A stretch of 64,000 bases of DNA from Sphingomonas sp. (GCA_019753375.1 JAIELC010000032.1:1-64000); one strand, 5' to 3'. Numbered from the stretch's first letter, positions 50,071 to 59,622 are shown. Program-made: numbers and translations. Notes: generated from the letters alone by a model not told the origin.

Positions 50071-50439
50071 ATGACCGAGCAGACCGAATATCAAGGCATG
50101 CGCGCCATGTTTATTGCCGTTCTTGCGATGTTTACGCTTTTTGGTCTTGGCACCACGGCGGCAGGGTCGGCGGAAATCGCGCGGCAGATCGTCGCTGGAG
50201 GTATGCGCGTTGGCTGCTGTCCGATGGGCAGCGACCATCAACCCGATTGCACCGGCCAGCCGGCACAATCGACCATGTGCGCGGGTGAGACCGGTTGCTG
50301 TACAGCCGTCCTCCCGAACGCAATGGAGATCCGCCCGGCGCGCGCGCTTGCGGTGGCGAGCGAAAACGACATTCTTCCTCACCTTTCTGGCATGCGGGTT
50401 GTGCCGCCATTGCCCCCGCCGCGAGCCGAGCGGTCCTGA
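50071..50439 (+). CDS. Hypothetical exported Cys-rich protein
   Basis: 122 residues (a start at 50098 is also possible). Hydrophobic N-terminal segment (MFIAVLAMFTLFGLGTTAA) then a Cys-rich patch: GCCPMGSDHQPDC, MCAGETGCC, and a Pro-rich end (VVPPLPPPRAERS). Six cysteines in all, in CC and spaced form, suggest metal binding or disulfides. Twenty bases after thiSG. Other frames here are also open, so it is a probable rather than certain gene. Confidence 0.55.
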   Translation: MTEQTEYQGMRAMFIAVLAMFTLFGLGTTAAGSAEIARQIVAGGMRVGCCPMGSDHQPDCTGQPAQSTMCAGETGCCTAVLPNAMEIRPARALAVASENDILPHLSGMRVVPPLPPPRAERS

Positions 50440-50490
50440 AGCCAATTCCCGGTGGCAACACCGATCAATCTGTCAATTAAGGAAATTACC

Positions 50491-50655
50491 ATGACCCGTT
50501 ATGTGAAATATGCGAAATTCGCTGTCCTCGGCCTCGCCCTGTCTGCGAGCGCAGCCTATGCCGCCGCGCCGGCCGCCGTCGCTGCGGCATGCAGCGCTAC
50601 GTGCGTTTCGGTCTGCGCCGCGCTCGGCGTGGATTGCGGCATGGGCGATTGCTAA
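50491..50655 (+). CDS. Small exported peptide with five cysteines
   Basis: 54 residues. AAGGA seven bases upstream of ATG 50491. Signal-peptide-like start (YAKFAVLGLALSASAAYA), probable cleavage after AYA at about residue 24, and a mature peptide of about 30 residues, Ala-rich then with Cys34, Cys38, Cys42, Cys49 and Cys54 (C-x3-C-x3-C-x6-C-x4-C, the last residue being Cys). The 13 codons upstream that are open are excluded by the ribosome site. No family recognised; no modification enzymes next to it. Confidence 0.7.
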   Translation: MTRYVKYAKFAVLGLALSASAAYAAAPAAVAAACSATCVSVCAALGVDCGMGDC

Positions 50656-50677
50656 GCGATTGACCTGACTAACGGCG

Positions 50678-50703
50678 GTGCCGGGGCGGTTTCGCTCCGG
50701 CAC
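50678..50703 (+). terminator. Hairpin after the small peptide gene
   Basis: GTGCCGG (50678-50684) pairs with CCGGCAC (50697-50703), loop 12 bases, then TTCGTC. Weak T tract, so Rho-independent termination is plausible only. The rest of the 229-base gap to the next gene holds no feature I can support. Confidence 0.45.
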
Positions 50704-50884
50704 TTCGTCGGCGTCATGTCGCCGAATGCTGACAATGGTGTATTGTCTCTCCGAGCGAATTCGGCATACGGCGCAAATCAAGCGCGGGCCGGTCCGGCAT
50801 TTGGCATTGCCACGCCACGCCGTGCCCTACTTGCGCCTGCGGTGTGGCCGCTGACGTAATCTGATGTTGTTGAGGGACAAGCAT

Positions 50885-51643
50885 ATGCGGAGTGGGTTGA
50901 GCCTTGTGGTAGCGCTGGCGCTGGCTGGGTGCGCGCAGGGCGGCGGCACGCCTGCGGGTAAGGCACTGCCGCGCCATCCTGACAATTTCAAAACCGCTGA
51001 CCGCATCCCGATCGTTGGTTTTCTGTACGAAAATACCAAGCCGAAGGCCGTTATCCTGCTGTTCCACCAAGCCGGATCGAGCAAATACGAATATGACACA
51101 ATCGGACCGCGGCTTGCGGAAATGGGCTATACCGCATTTGCGATCGACCAACGCTCGGGCGGCGACACGCTCTACGGCGACAATTCCACCGTGCATATTC
51201 TGGGCGGATCAAAGCCCTATATCGATGCCAAGCAGGATTTGCAGGGGGCCGTAACCTGGGCGCAAAAAAAGAACCTGCCGATCATCTTGTGGGGCAGCAG
51301 CTATTCGGCGGCGCTCGTCTTTCTGGTCGCTGCGGAAAATCCGACCGCGATCCGCGCCGTGATGGCATTTTCTCCGGGTGAGTATCTGGATGATCCCAAT
51401 GCCGTGAAACAGGCCGCGTCGCGATTGCGCATCCCGGTGTTTGTGACCTCGGCCAAAGACCCTGGCGAAATCGCGGCAGCCCGCGCGATCGTGGCGGCCG
51501 TGCCCGGGACCGATAAGCAGCAATATGTTCCCGTTACCGCGGGGACGCATGGATCTTCGACGTTGATCCCGGCCAAGAATTCGCTGGGCGCTGAAGAGAA
51601 TTGGGCCGAGGTTACGACGTTTTTGCACCATGTAGCGCCCTGA
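50885..51643 (+). CDS. Lipoprotein alpha/beta hydrolase (dienelactone-hydrolase-like)
   Basis: 252 residues from ATG 50885 with GAGGGA upstream. Lipobox LALAGC with Cys16. Alpha/beta fold: AVILLFHQAGSSKYEYDTIG, AFAIDQRSGG, nucleophile Ser139 in LWGSSYSAAL, VTSAKDPGE, and His in GTHGSSTLIP. Anchored in a membrane facing the periplasm; substrate unknown. Confidence 0.87.
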   Translation: MRSGLSLVVALALAGCAQGGGTPAGKALPRHPDNFKTADRIPIVGFLYENTKPKAVILLFHQAGSSKYEYDTIGPRLAEMGYTAFAIDQRSGGDTLYGDNSTVHILGGSKPYIDAKQDLQGAVTWAQKKNLPIILWGSSYSAALVFLVAAENPTAIRAVMAFSPGEYLDDPNAVKQAASRLRIPVFVTSAKDPGEIAAARAIVAAVPGTDKQQYVPVTAGTHGSSTLIPAKNSLGAEENWAEVTTFLHHVAP

Positions 51644-51706
51644 TACCAACCAAGGCTGTTGCTGCGGTGGGCGGTGCTACTGATGCGATCCATTGTTCCC
51701 CGCAAT

Positions 51707-51732
51707 GGAACCTGACCGCATTTCAGCCCGTT
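51707..51732 (+). promoter_or_regulatory. EcfG-type general stress response promoter
   Basis: GGAAC (51707-51711), 17 bases, CGTT (51729-51732), the consensus for the alphaproteobacterial extracytoplasmic sigma factor EcfG. It lies 65 bases upstream of the csbD start, an expected distance. Confidence 0.8.
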
Positions 51733-51797
51733 ATCTCTTTGTCCGCGTGATCGACCCTACCCCCGGGGAACCGGCGCGCGGCAATAGGAGACTTTCG

Positions 51798-51968
51798 ATG
51801 GGTGAATTGGTCGACAAGATCAAAGGCAACGTCAATGAAGCGATTGGCAAAGCCAAGCAGCACAGCAGCGATCCTGAAACGCAGGCCAAAGGTGCCGCAC
51901 AGGAGCTGAAAGGTAAGGGTCAGCAGATCGCTGGTTCGGTCAAGGGCGCGCTTGGCAACAAAATCTGA
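51798..51968 (+). CDS. CsbD family stress protein
   Basis: 56 residues from ATG 51798 (GGAGA upstream). CsbD: MGELVDKIKGNVNEAIGKAK, then GAAQELKGKGQQIAGSVKGA. Small basic helical protein induced in stress in several bacteria; mechanism unknown. Preceded by an EcfG-type promoter at 51707-51732. Confidence 0.92.
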   Translation: MGELVDKIKGNVNEAIGKAKQHSSDPETQAKGAAQELKGKGQQIAGSVKGALGNKI

Positions 51969-51987
51969 CGCAATACGTTGCTTGACG

Positions 51988-52042
51988 ATCCTCCGTGTTG
52001 CGTAACCGGAGGATGGGCCGTCCCGCGCAACCGGGGCGGCCC
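51988..52042. terminator. Double hairpin between csbD and the TPP enzyme gene
   Basis: First stem ATCCTCCG / CGGAGGAT (51988-51995, 52007-52014), then GGGCCG / CGGCCC (52015-52020, 52037-52042) followed by TATTCTT. Convergent placement suggests termination from both sides. Confidence 0.6.
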
Positions 52043-52067
52043 TATTCTTGTCAGTGGCACAGCTTGT

Positions 52068-53723
52068 TTACCGCTTGCGGATCGCGCTGATCGTGGTGCC
52101 GTTGGTGATGATTTCGATGTCCGTTTTCAGGTGGAGCAGCTTTACGCCTGGATGCGCCAATGCGCGATCGAGGGCGGGGGCGAATTGGGCGGTGGTCTCG
52201 ACCGTTTCGGACCAAGTACCATAGGCTTTGCCAAGCAGCGCAAAATCGGGGTTGCTGAGTTCGGTACCGGACAGACGCGCTGGATATTCGCGCTCCTGAT
52301 GCATGCGGATCGTCCCGTAACCGCCATTGTCGACAACGATCACCAGCATGTTGACGCCGTGCTGAATCGCGGTGGCCAGTTCCTGCCCGTTCATCAGGAA
52401 GTCGCCATCCCCCGCGACCGCGACGACAGTCTTTTCAGGGCAGCGGAGCGCGCCCGCGACAGCGGCGGGGACCCCATAGCCCATGGCGCCGGCGGTCGGG
52501 GCAAGCTGGGTGCCGGGATTGCCATAATGCCAGTAGCGATGCCACCAGCCGGAGAAATTCCCCGCGCCATTGCAGATGATGGTGTCTGCAGCGCTCAGCC
52601 GTTCGCGCATTGCGGCGACGCAGAGACCGAGGTCGAGCGTCACACCGCTGCGCGGCTTGGGTGTCGACCAGTCGAGCCATTCGGCATGGGCGGCTTCCGC
52701 AGCGGGATTGGGTTGTTCCGGGAAGGGGAGACGCGCCAGCATATCGGCGGCTTCAAACACGCTGGCGGAAATCGCCAGATCGGTCCGATAGACCTGGTTG
52801 AGTTCCGACGGATCAGGATGGATATGGATAAGTAGTTGGCCGGGATGATCGGGTGTGATCAACGTGTAGCCATCGGTCGTCGCTTCCCCCAGTCGCGCCC
52901 CGACGGCAAGGATCAGATCGGCAGCCTTGATCCGGGCAACCAGCGTCGGATTGGGGCCGTAGCCAAGGTTGCCGGCCCAACATTTTGACCAATTACCGAT
53001 CGCATCCTGTCGACGAAAAGCGCCGGCGACGGGGATACCCCATGACCGGGCAAAGGCATCGAAGGCACCGGAGGTCGCGCCATCCCAGCCGGCACCGCCC
53101 ACAATGGCTACCGGGCGTTCGGCCGCGCGAAGCCGCGTCAGCAGATCATCATAGGCAGCGGGATCAAGGCCCCGGATAGCATGCTCAACCCTTGGCCGAT
53201 CGACGGCCTCGACTACATCGCACAACATATCCTCTGGCAGCGCGATCACGACCGGGCCGGGGCGGCCGCTGGTTGCAACGTTAAAGGCGCGCGCGATATA
53301 TTCGGGAATGCGGCGGGCATCTTCGATCCGCGTCGCCCATTTGCACAGCGGCGCAAACATGGCGGGCAGGTCGACTTCCTGAAATCCCTCACGGTCGCGC
53401 ATGCTGCGATCGACATCGCCGATGAACAGGATCATTGGCTGGCTATCCTGCATCGCGACATGGACGCCAATGCTGGCATTGGTCGCGCCGGGCCCGCGCG
53501 TGACAAAGCAGATACCGGGCCGCTGGGTCAGCGTGCCATCGGCGCAGGCCATGAACGCTGCGCCCCCTTCCTGCCGGCAGGTGACGACATCGATTTCGGA
53601 GCTGTCATGCAGCGCGTCGAGGACGGCCAGGAAACTTTCGCCTGGCACCTGGAATATTCGGTCGCACCCCTGAGCAATCAGATTGTCGACAAGGATGCGG
53701 CCGCCGGTGCGTTTGGTGCTCAT
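52068..53723 (-). CDS. Acetolactate-synthase-like TPP-dependent enzyme
   Basis: 551 residues. Three-domain TPP enzyme: Pyr domain with the catalytic Glu in FQVPGESFLAVLDAL, middle domain RPVAIVGGAGWDG, and PP domain with GDGDFLMNGQELATAIQHGV. It lacks an adjacent regulatory subunit (ilvN) and is paired with an aldehyde dehydrogenase, so a catabolic 2-oxoacid decarboxylase or oxalyl/benzoylformate-type role is as likely as branched-chain synthesis. 33 bases downstream of the ALDH gene. Confidence 0.88.
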   Translation of the reverse strand: MSTKRTGGRILVDNLIAQGCDRIFQVPGESFLAVLDALHDSSEIDVVTCRQEGGAAFMACADGTLTQRPGICFVTRGPGATNASIGVHVAMQDSQPMILFIGDVDRSMRDREGFQEVDLPAMFAPLCKWATRIEDARRIPEYIARAFNVATSGRPGPVVIALPEDMLCDVVEAVDRPRVEHAIRGLDPAAYDDLLTRLRAAERPVAIVGGAGWDGATSGAFDAFARSWGIPVAGAFRRQDAIGNWSKCWAGNLGYGPNPTLVARIKAADLILAVGARLGEATTDGYTLITPDHPGQLLIHIHPDPSELNQVYRTDLAISASVFEAADMLARLPFPEQPNPAAEAAHAEWLDWSTPKPRSGVTLDLGLCVAAMRERLSAADTIICNGAGNFSGWWHRYWHYGNPGTQLAPTAGAMGYGVPAAVAGALRCPEKTVVAVAGDGDFLMNGQELATAIQHGVNMLVIVVDNGGYGTIRMHQEREYPARLSGTELSNPDFALLGKAYGTWSETVETTAQFAPALDRALAHPGVKLLHLKTDIEIITNGTTISAIRKR

Positions 53724-53756
53724 GGGTCCGGGTTTAGCGGCGACGCGCGCAACGCG

Positions 53757-55196
53757 CTATGCCTGATGGATCGCCTTGGTCACCATATAGCTCTCAAAGC
53801 CTTCCGTCCCGCCTTCGCTGCCAAAGCCCGACAGCTTTACGCCGCCGAACGGCGTATCCGCGCCGCTGATCGCAAAACTGTTGATGCCGACCATGCCGGC
53901 TTCGATTGCGTCCCCCAGCAAATTGGCGCGGCGGCCATTTTCGGTGAAGGCGAACGCGGCCAGGCCATAGGGCAAGCGGTTGGCCTGTTCGATCGCGTCG
54001 TCGAAATTCTTGAACGGTCGACTGACCGCGACCGGACCGAAGGGTTCGTTCGACATGATGTCGGCCTCATTCGGTACGTCGGCGAGCAGGGTGGGGCGAA
54101 AAAAGAAGCCGCCGTCGCCGAAGCGCTCGCCGCCCGCCATGGTGCGGGCACCCTTGGCCTTGGCGTCGTCGACGAGGCGCTCGATCGCGTCCGGGCGGCG
54201 GATATTGGCGAGTGGCCCCATGCGGTTGGCAGGATCAAATCCATCCCCGACCGGTAGCTGCGCCGTGCGTGCGACGAAGCCGGCTAGGAATTCCTCATAA
54301 ATCGCTTCCTCGACGTAGAAACGGGTCGGGGAAACGCAGACCTGTCCGGCATTTCGGAACTTCTGCGGAACGACCATGTCGAGCGTCTTTTCAAGATCGC
54401 AATCCGCAAAGATGAGGACGGGGGCATGGCCTCCCAGTTCCATTGTCGTACGCTTTACGCCGTCGGCCGCCAGCCGCAGCAGATGCTGGCCGACCGGCAC
54501 CGATCCGGTAAAGCTGATCTTGGCGACGATGGGCGAACCAATAAGATGGCGGCTCACTGTGTCGGGTACGCCGAAAACCAGCTGTGCAACGCCTTTGGGC
54601 AGCCCGGCATCTGCCAGGCAATGCATCATCGCGCTGGTGCAGCCCGGCGTTTCTTCGGGCGGCTTGCAGATGACAGCGCACCCAGCGGCAAGGGCCGGGG
54701 CGAGTTTTTTCGCCATCAGATAGACCGGAAAATTCCACGGGCTGAGCGCTGCCACAACACCAACCGGCTGTTGAATAACAATGGATCGTTGGCCAGTCGG
54801 ACGCACCAGCACCCGGCCGTATTGGCGCAGCGCTTGCTCAGCAAACCAGTCAAACATCTGCGCCGAACTGATCACTTCGCCGCGCGCTTCGCCGATCGGC
54901 TTGCCTTGTTCGCGGGTCATGAGCGCTGCAATGGCGTCGCAGCGTTCGCGGATCAGATCAGCGGCCCTGTGGAGGATGGCGGCGCGCGCATTGACATCGG
55001 TTGCGCGCCAGAGCTTGAACCCGCGTTCGGCAGCTGCAAGCGCATTGTCAAGATCGGCGGTCGATGCCAGCGGCACGTCGGCAATCGCATCGCCGGTCGC
55101 AGGATTGACGACGGGCCGCGTGTCGCGGCCTTCGCCTGCGCTCCATGCACCATCAACAAACAGGGCAAGGTCGGCGGCATAGCTGCTGTTGGTCAT
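53757..55196 (-). CDS. NAD-dependent aldehyde (succinate-semialdehyde-type) dehydrogenase
   Basis: 479 residues from ATG 55196 (AGGAGA upstream; the 95 preceding open codons overlap the SMP-30 gene). ALDH fold with Glu253 in MELGGHAPVLIF and catalytic Cys287 in RNAGQVCVSPTRFYVEE, plus SPWNFPVYLMAKKLAPALAA. Pattern fits the GabD/succinate-semialdehyde class; oxidises an aldehyde from the adjoining pathway by inference. Divergent from SMP-30 over 76 bases. Confidence 0.92.
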   Translation of the reverse strand: MTNSSYAADLALFVDGAWSAGEGRDTRPVVNPATGDAIADVPLASTADLDNALAAAERGFKLWRATDVNARAAILHRAADLIRERCDAIAALMTREQGKPIGEARGEVISSAQMFDWFAEQALRQYGRVLVRPTGQRSIVIQQPVGVVAALSPWNFPVYLMAKKLAPALAAGCAVICKPPEETPGCTSAMMHCLADAGLPKGVAQLVFGVPDTVSRHLIGSPIVAKISFTGSVPVGQHLLRLAADGVKRTTMELGGHAPVLIFADCDLEKTLDMVVPQKFRNAGQVCVSPTRFYVEEAIYEEFLAGFVARTAQLPVGDGFDPANRMGPLANIRRPDAIERLVDDAKAKGARTMAGGERFGDGGFFFRPTLLADVPNEADIMSNEPFGPVAVSRPFKNFDDAIEQANRLPYGLAAFAFTENGRRANLLGDAIEAGMVGINSFAISGADTPFGGVKLSGFGSEGGTEGFESYMVTKAIHQA

Positions 55197-55272
55197 GGTG
55201 GGATTCTCCTTGGCGAACGCGTTCTGGACGCGCAGATAGGCCTTCAAACCATTCAATACGAGAGGGCATGCC

Positions 55273-56190
55273 ATGGCCGAGTTCACCGTGTTCGCCGATG
55301 GACTGCGCTTCCCGGAAGGACCGGTGGCGATGCCCGACGGCAGCTTGGTCGTGGTCGAGATAGCGGCAGGGCGGATAACCCGTTGCTTTCCGGACGGGAC
55401 CAAAAAGACCGTCGCGGAACCGGGCGGCGGCCCGAACGGGCTGGCGATCGGCCCGGATGGTATGCTGTATTGCTGCAACAATGGTGGCTTTAATTACGTC
55501 ACCCATCCCAGCGGGTTGCTGATTCCGCACGGTCAGGCGGATGATTATTCTGGCGGACGCATTGAGCGGATCGATCTCGAAACCGGTAAGGTCGAACTGC
55601 TCTATAAGGATGGCGATTTCGGCTGCGTTTTGCGTGGGCCAAATGACATCGTCTTCGATGCGCATGGCGGGTTCTGGTTTACCGACCATGGCAAGAACCG
55701 GCCGCGCGAACGCGACATTACCGGGATATTCTATGCCAAGGCCGATGGGTCGCACCTTGAGGAAGTCATCTTTCCGAGCGAAAATCCCAATGGGATCGGC
55801 CTGTCGCCGGATGGCGGTACGCTTTATGCCGCAGAGACCTATACCTGCCGGCTGATGGCGTTCAAAATTACCTCGGCGGGCAAGGTCGATCAGGCCGGTG
55901 GCCTGGGGGGTGCGGGCGTCCCACTTTACCGTCCTGCGGGCTATAAATTCTTTGATTCGCTGGGTATTGAGCAATGCGGCAATATCTGCGTCGCGACCAT
56001 TGGTGAAAGCGGGATCTCGGTTATCTCGCCTGCGGGCGACCTGGTCGAATTTGTGGCGACGCCGGATCCCTTCACGACCAATATCTGCTGGGGGGGAGAG
56101 GCGATGAAAACAGCCTACATCACCTTGTCGGGCACCGGGCGATTGATCTCGCTGCCTTGGGCACGGGCCGGATTGCCACTCCAATATTGA
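55273..56190 (+). CDS. SMP-30/gluconolactonase/LRE family protein
   Basis: 305 residues. Six-blade propeller hydrolase: FADGLRFPEGPVAMPDGSLV, PGGGPNGLAIGPDGMLYCCN, GPNDIVFDAHGGFWFTDHGK, IFPSENPNGIGLSPDGGTLY, AETYTCRLMAF. Likely a lactonase for a sugar acid or related lactone. Divergent from the ALDH/TPP enzyme pair, suggesting a shared catabolic pathway. Eleven bases from the next gene. Confidence 0.92.
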   Translation: MAEFTVFADGLRFPEGPVAMPDGSLVVVEIAAGRITRCFPDGTKKTVAEPGGGPNGLAIGPDGMLYCCNNGGFNYVTHPSGLLIPHGQADDYSGGRIERIDLETGKVELLYKDGDFGCVLRGPNDIVFDAHGGFWFTDHGKNRPRERDITGIFYAKADGSHLEEVIFPSENPNGIGLSPDGGTLYAAETYTCRLMAFKITSAGKVDQAGGLGGAGVPLYRPAGYKFFDSLGIEQCGNICVATIGESGISVISPAGDLVEFVATPDPFTTNICWGGEAMKTAYITLSGTGRLISLPWARAGLPLQY

Positions 56191-56201
56191 AGGACACGGC
56201 C

Positions 56202-56897
56202 ATGCCGAGGGCGCACAGCGAAGTACATCTGGTATCCCGGATTGGCTGGCTGCGCGCATCCGTTTTGGGGGCCAATGACGGGATTGTATCAACCGCCAGC
56301 CTGATCATCGGTGTGGCAGCGGCGTCGCAAAGTCCCTCGGCTATCCTCATCACGGGCGTCGCTGCGCTGGTAGCCGGCGCAATGTCGATGGCCGCGGGGG
56401 AATATGTATCAGTCAGCTCGCAGGCCGATACCGAAAAAGCGGACCGCGCACGCGAACAACAAGAACTGCTTGATAATCCTGACTTGGAGCTTGAGGAGCT
56501 TACCAACATCTATGTCGCGCGTGGGCTTGACCGCAAACTGGCCACCGACGTTGCCCGGCAATTCACGGCCAAGGATCCCATTAATGCGCATTTGCGCGAT
56601 GAACTGGGGCTTAGCGCCCATCTGGAGGCGCGACCTATTCAGGCCGCGCTGGCATCGGCCGCCAGCTTTGCGGTTGGCGCGGCATTTCCGCTGCTGCTGG
56701 TAATGGCTTTGCCCGCGCCGTGGTTGGCCTGGGGTGTTGCTGCTGGATCAATTTTGTTCCTGGCGCTGTTGGGCGTGGTCGGCGCTCGCGCGGGCGGGGC
56801 GCCGGTGCTCCGCGCGACCGTTCGGGTGACATTCTGGGGTGCAATGGCGATGGCAGTCACTGCGGCGGTCGGATTGCTGTTCGGGGCGGCCGCCTAG
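56202..56897 (+). CDS. VIT1/CCC1-family (ferritin-like Fe/Mn) transporter
   Basis: 231 residues from ATG 56202 with AAGGA upstream; the earlier open codons are in the SMP-30 gene. Start ASVLGANDGIVSTASLIIGV, then AGAMSMAAGEYVSVSSQADT, a metal-binding cytoplasmic domain (ELEELTNIYVARGLDRKLAT) and TMs 3-5 (VGAAFPLLLVMALPAPWLAW). Exports or sequesters iron/manganese in family members. Confidence 0.93.
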   Translation: MPRAHSEVHLVSRIGWLRASVLGANDGIVSTASLIIGVAAASQSPSAILITGVAALVAGAMSMAAGEYVSVSSQADTEKADRAREQQELLDNPDLELEELTNIYVARGLDRKLATDVARQFTAKDPINAHLRDELGLSAHLEARPIQAALASAASFAVGAAFPLLLVMALPAPWLAWGVAAGSILFLALLGVVGARAGGAPVLRATVRVTFWGAMAMAVTAAVGLLFGAAA

Positions 56898-56967
56898 GCG
56901 TTGACCCGCGCTTGTTGCACGGACTAAGCGACAGGGGAGCCTATCCGAGTCTGCGGAGCCGACCCAA

Positions 56968-57675
56968 ATGCACAAACTTTACCCGAATGCCGCCGCTGCG
57001 CTTGAGGGCGTTCTGTTTGATGGGATGACGATTTGCGCGGGCGGATTTGGCCTGTGCGGTATTCCAGAGCGGCTGATTGATGCGATCCGCGACGCCGGGA
57101 CACAGGATCTGACGATTGCCAGCAACAATGCCGGTATCGATGGCGAAGGTCTGGGCAAGCTGTTGCGGACGCGACAGGTGAAAAAGATGATCAGCAGCTA
57201 TGTTGGCGAAAACAAGGAGTTTGAACGCCAATATCTGGCCGGCGAGCTCGACGTTGAATTTTGTCCGCAGGGTACGCTGGCGGAACGCTGCCGCGCCGGG
57301 GGCGCCGGCATTCCGGGTTTCTACACCAAGACCGGCGTTGGCACGCTGGTTGCCGAGGGTAAGCCCGTGATGAAATTCGATGGGGAAGAATTTATTCTGG
57401 AGCGGGGCATCCGGGCCGATCTGTCGATCATCAAGGGGTGGAAGGCGGATGAGGCAGGCAATTTGATTTTCCGCAAGACCGCACGCAATTTCAACCAGCC
57501 AATGGCGACTGCCGGCAAGGTTTGCGTCGCCGAAGTTGAGGAAATTGTCCCGGTGGGCAGCCTCGATCCCGACCAGGTCCATTTGCCCGGCATTTATGTC
57601 AACCGGCTGATCCTGGGCGCGCCCTATGACAAGAAGATCGAATTCGTGACGACCCGGGAGCGGGCGGCAGCGTGA
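56968..57675 (+). CDS. scoA: 3-oxoacid CoA-transferase subunit A
   Basis: 235 residues. Alpha subunit of succinyl-CoA:3-ketoacid CoA transferase, which activates acetoacetate in ketone body use. Landmarks are [59 protein letters not shown] and [19 protein letters not shown]. Separated from the B subunit by a DUF5076 gene. Confidence 0.95.
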   Translation: MHKLYPNAAAALEGVLFDGMTICAGGFGLCGIPERLIDAIRDAGTQDLTIASNNAGIDGEGLGKLLRTRQVKKMISSYVGENKEFERQYLAGELDVEFCPQGTLAERCRAGGAGIPGFYTKTGVGTLVAEGKPVMKFDGEEFILERGIRADLSIIKGWKADEAGNLIFRKTARNFNQPMATAGKVCVAEVEEIVPVGSLDPDQVHLPGIYVNRLILGAPYDKKIEFVTTRERAAA

Positions 57676-57763
57676 GTCGCTTTGGCCGCGGACAGGGGCA
57701 GTGCCGCGCCAAACGGCAAAAGTTTCACCCGGTCCGTGACGGCAGCATAGTTGAGGCAAGCAA

Positions 57764-58084
57764 ATGAGCGACAACAAGCCGATCCCGATCGACCTGACGC
57801 CCTATGCGCAAAATCTGACCGGCGCGCGCGAATTTTTGCGGCTGTGGGCAACCGAGGCCGGCCCGGTATTCTGCTTTATCAACCCGGTACCCATTGGGGC
57901 GGACCCGATGGGCTTCGGCCTCGCGATCGTGGACGCGATTGGCCATGCTGCCAAAGCCTATGCAAAGGCGGTCAATATTTCAGAGAGCGATGCGTTGGCG
58001 CGTATCTGGGAAGGCGTTGACGCAGAGCGTGGCAACTCCACGGACAGCCCCATTGAATTTGTACCCCGTAAGGAGGCCAACTGA
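57764..58084 (+). CDS. DUF5076 protein between CoA-transferase subunits
   Basis: 106 residues: NARVW-like start ([20 protein letters not shown]), [43 protein letters not shown]5076 has no known role. Its TGA overlaps the scoB ATG by one base, so it is translationally coupled into the transferase operon. By context it may assist or regulate the transferase; this is inference. Confidence 0.85.
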   Translation: MSDNKPIPIDLTPYAQNLTGAREFLRLWATEAGPVFCFINPVPIGADPMGFGLAIVDAIGHAAKAYAKAVNISESDALARIWEGVDAERGNSTDSPIEFVPRKEAN

Positions 58085-58731
58085 TGCCCTGGACCCGTGA
58101 CGATATGGCGGCGCGCGCTGCACGCGAATTGCAGGATGGTTTCTATGTGAACCTTGGCATCGGCATCCCGACGCTGGTGGCCAACCACATTCCGGCCGGC
58201 ATGGATGTAACGTTGCAGTCCGAAAATGGGATGCTGGGCATTGGCCCGTTCCCCTATCCGGATGAGGTTGATCCCGACTTGATCAACGCCGGCAAGCAGA
58301 CGATCAGCGAGCTGCCGCAGTCGGTGTATTTCAGCAGCGCCGACAGTTTTGCGATGATCAGGGGCGGACATATCGACCTGACGGTGCTCGGCGCAATGGA
58401 AGTCAGCGAAGGCGGCGATATTGCGAACTGGATGATCCCCGGCAAGCTGATCAAGGGCATGGGCGGCGCGATGGATCTGGTGGCCGGCGTGAAGCGGATT
58501 GTCGTGGTGATGGAACATACGTCGAAGAATGGCGATCCGAAGTTCATTCCCGCCTGCACGCTGCCGCTGACCGGCAAGAATGTGATCGATATGATCATTA
58601 CTGATCTGGCGGTATTTCACCGTCCCGATCATGCCAGCGCCTTTGAATTGATCGAACTGGCACCCGGTGTGACTGCTGACGAAGTCGCGGCGAAGACCAC
58701 TGCCCATTACAGCGTGAACATCGCTGCATGA
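58084..58731 (+). CDS. scoB: 3-oxoacid CoA-transferase subunit B
   Basis: 215 residues. Beta subunit, with the catalytic Glu in [20 protein letters not shown]. Also [40 protein letters not shown] and [20 protein letters not shown]. Stop overlaps the next hydrolase start by four bases. Confidence 0.96.
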   Translation: MPWTRDDMAARAARELQDGFYVNLGIGIPTLVANHIPAGMDVTLQSENGMLGIGPFPYPDEVDPDLINAGKQTISELPQSVYFSSADSFAMIRGGHIDLTVLGAMEVSEGGDIANWMIPGKLIKGMGGAMDLVAGVKRIVVVMEHTSKNGDPKFIPACTLPLTGKNVIDMIITDLAVFHRPDHASAFELIELAPGVTADEVAAKTTAHYSVNIAA

Positions 58732-59621
58732 TCCGCGGCGCCGTCATCACGCTGATCGTTTTGATGTCGGCGTTCGCGCTATGGTTCTTCCTTGTCCCCG
58801 GGCCCAACAAGCTCAGTCAGCTTGATGGGTTGGCAGGCGGCGGTTCCAGCGTCGAACAAGTTGTTGAGGGCGCCGGTTTCGGTACACATGGACAAAAGCT
58901 GGATGTCTGGCGTCCCTCGGGCAGTGGCGCCAAGAAGTTGCCGGTCGTCGTATTCTTCTATGGCGGTGGCTGGCATGACGGCACGCGTCAGGGATATGTA
59001 TTTGTGGGACGTGCGCTGGCCGCTCAGGGCTTTGTTGTGGTGGTGCCGGATTACCGAAAGGTCCCCGATGTCCGCTTTCCAGCCTTTGTGGCTGATGGCG
59101 CAGAGGCAATGCGCTGGGTCCGCGATCATATCGGCGCTTATGGCGGCGATCCGTCGCGGGTAGCGGTAATGGGGCATTCCGCCGGGGCGTATATTGCCGC
59201 GATGCTGACGCTTGATACACGGTACCTGGTGGCCAGCTGCGCCGATCCGCACTTCATCAAGGCGGCGGTTGGCCTTAGCGGCCCGTATGATTTCTATCCG
59301 TTCACGACCGCGAATTCGCGCAACGCGTTTGGCGCCTTCCCAACCCCAAAGGACACGCAGCCAATCAGCTACGCAAGAGCCGATGCACCGCCGATGCTGC
59401 TCGTCACGTCTACCGCAGATACTACCGTCAAGCCGCGCAATGCGATCGCGCTCCGCGACAAGTTGAAAGCGCTGGGGGTAAGGGTAGAGTTTCGCGATTA
59501 TCCGGGCTTGAGTCACGAGGAAGTGGCAATGGCATTTTCGAAGCCGTTTAGGAGCAAGGGGCCAGTGCTGGCCGACAGCGTGGCCTTCCTGAAAGCTGCG
59601 CTCACAGACCGAAAGCATTGA
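58728..59621 (+). CDS. Anchored alpha/beta hydrolase (HSL/BD-FAE type)
   Basis: 297 residues. N-terminal anchor ([20 protein letters not shown]), oxyanion motif [10 protein letters not shown], nucleophile Ser151 in [23 protein letters not shown] region and catalytic His in [12 protein letters not shown]. Carboxylesterase of the carbohydrate/acyl-esterase group; substrate unknown. Overlaps scoB by four bases. Confidence 0.9.
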   Translation: MIRGAVITLIVLMSAFALWFFLVPGPNKLSQLDGLAGGGSSVEQVVEGAGFGTHGQKLDVWRPSGSGAKKLPVVVFFYGGGWHDGTRQGYVFVGRALAAQGFVVVVPDYRKVPDVRFPAFVADGAEAMRWVRDHIGAYGGDPSRVAVMGHSAGAYIAAMLTLDTRYLVASCADPHFIKAAVGLSGPYDFYPFTTANSRNAFGAFPTPKDTQPISYARADAPPMLLVTSTADTTVKPRNAIALRDKLKALGVRVEFRDYPGLSHEEVAMAFSKPFRSKGPVLADSVAFLKAALTDRKH

Positions 59622-59622
59622 A

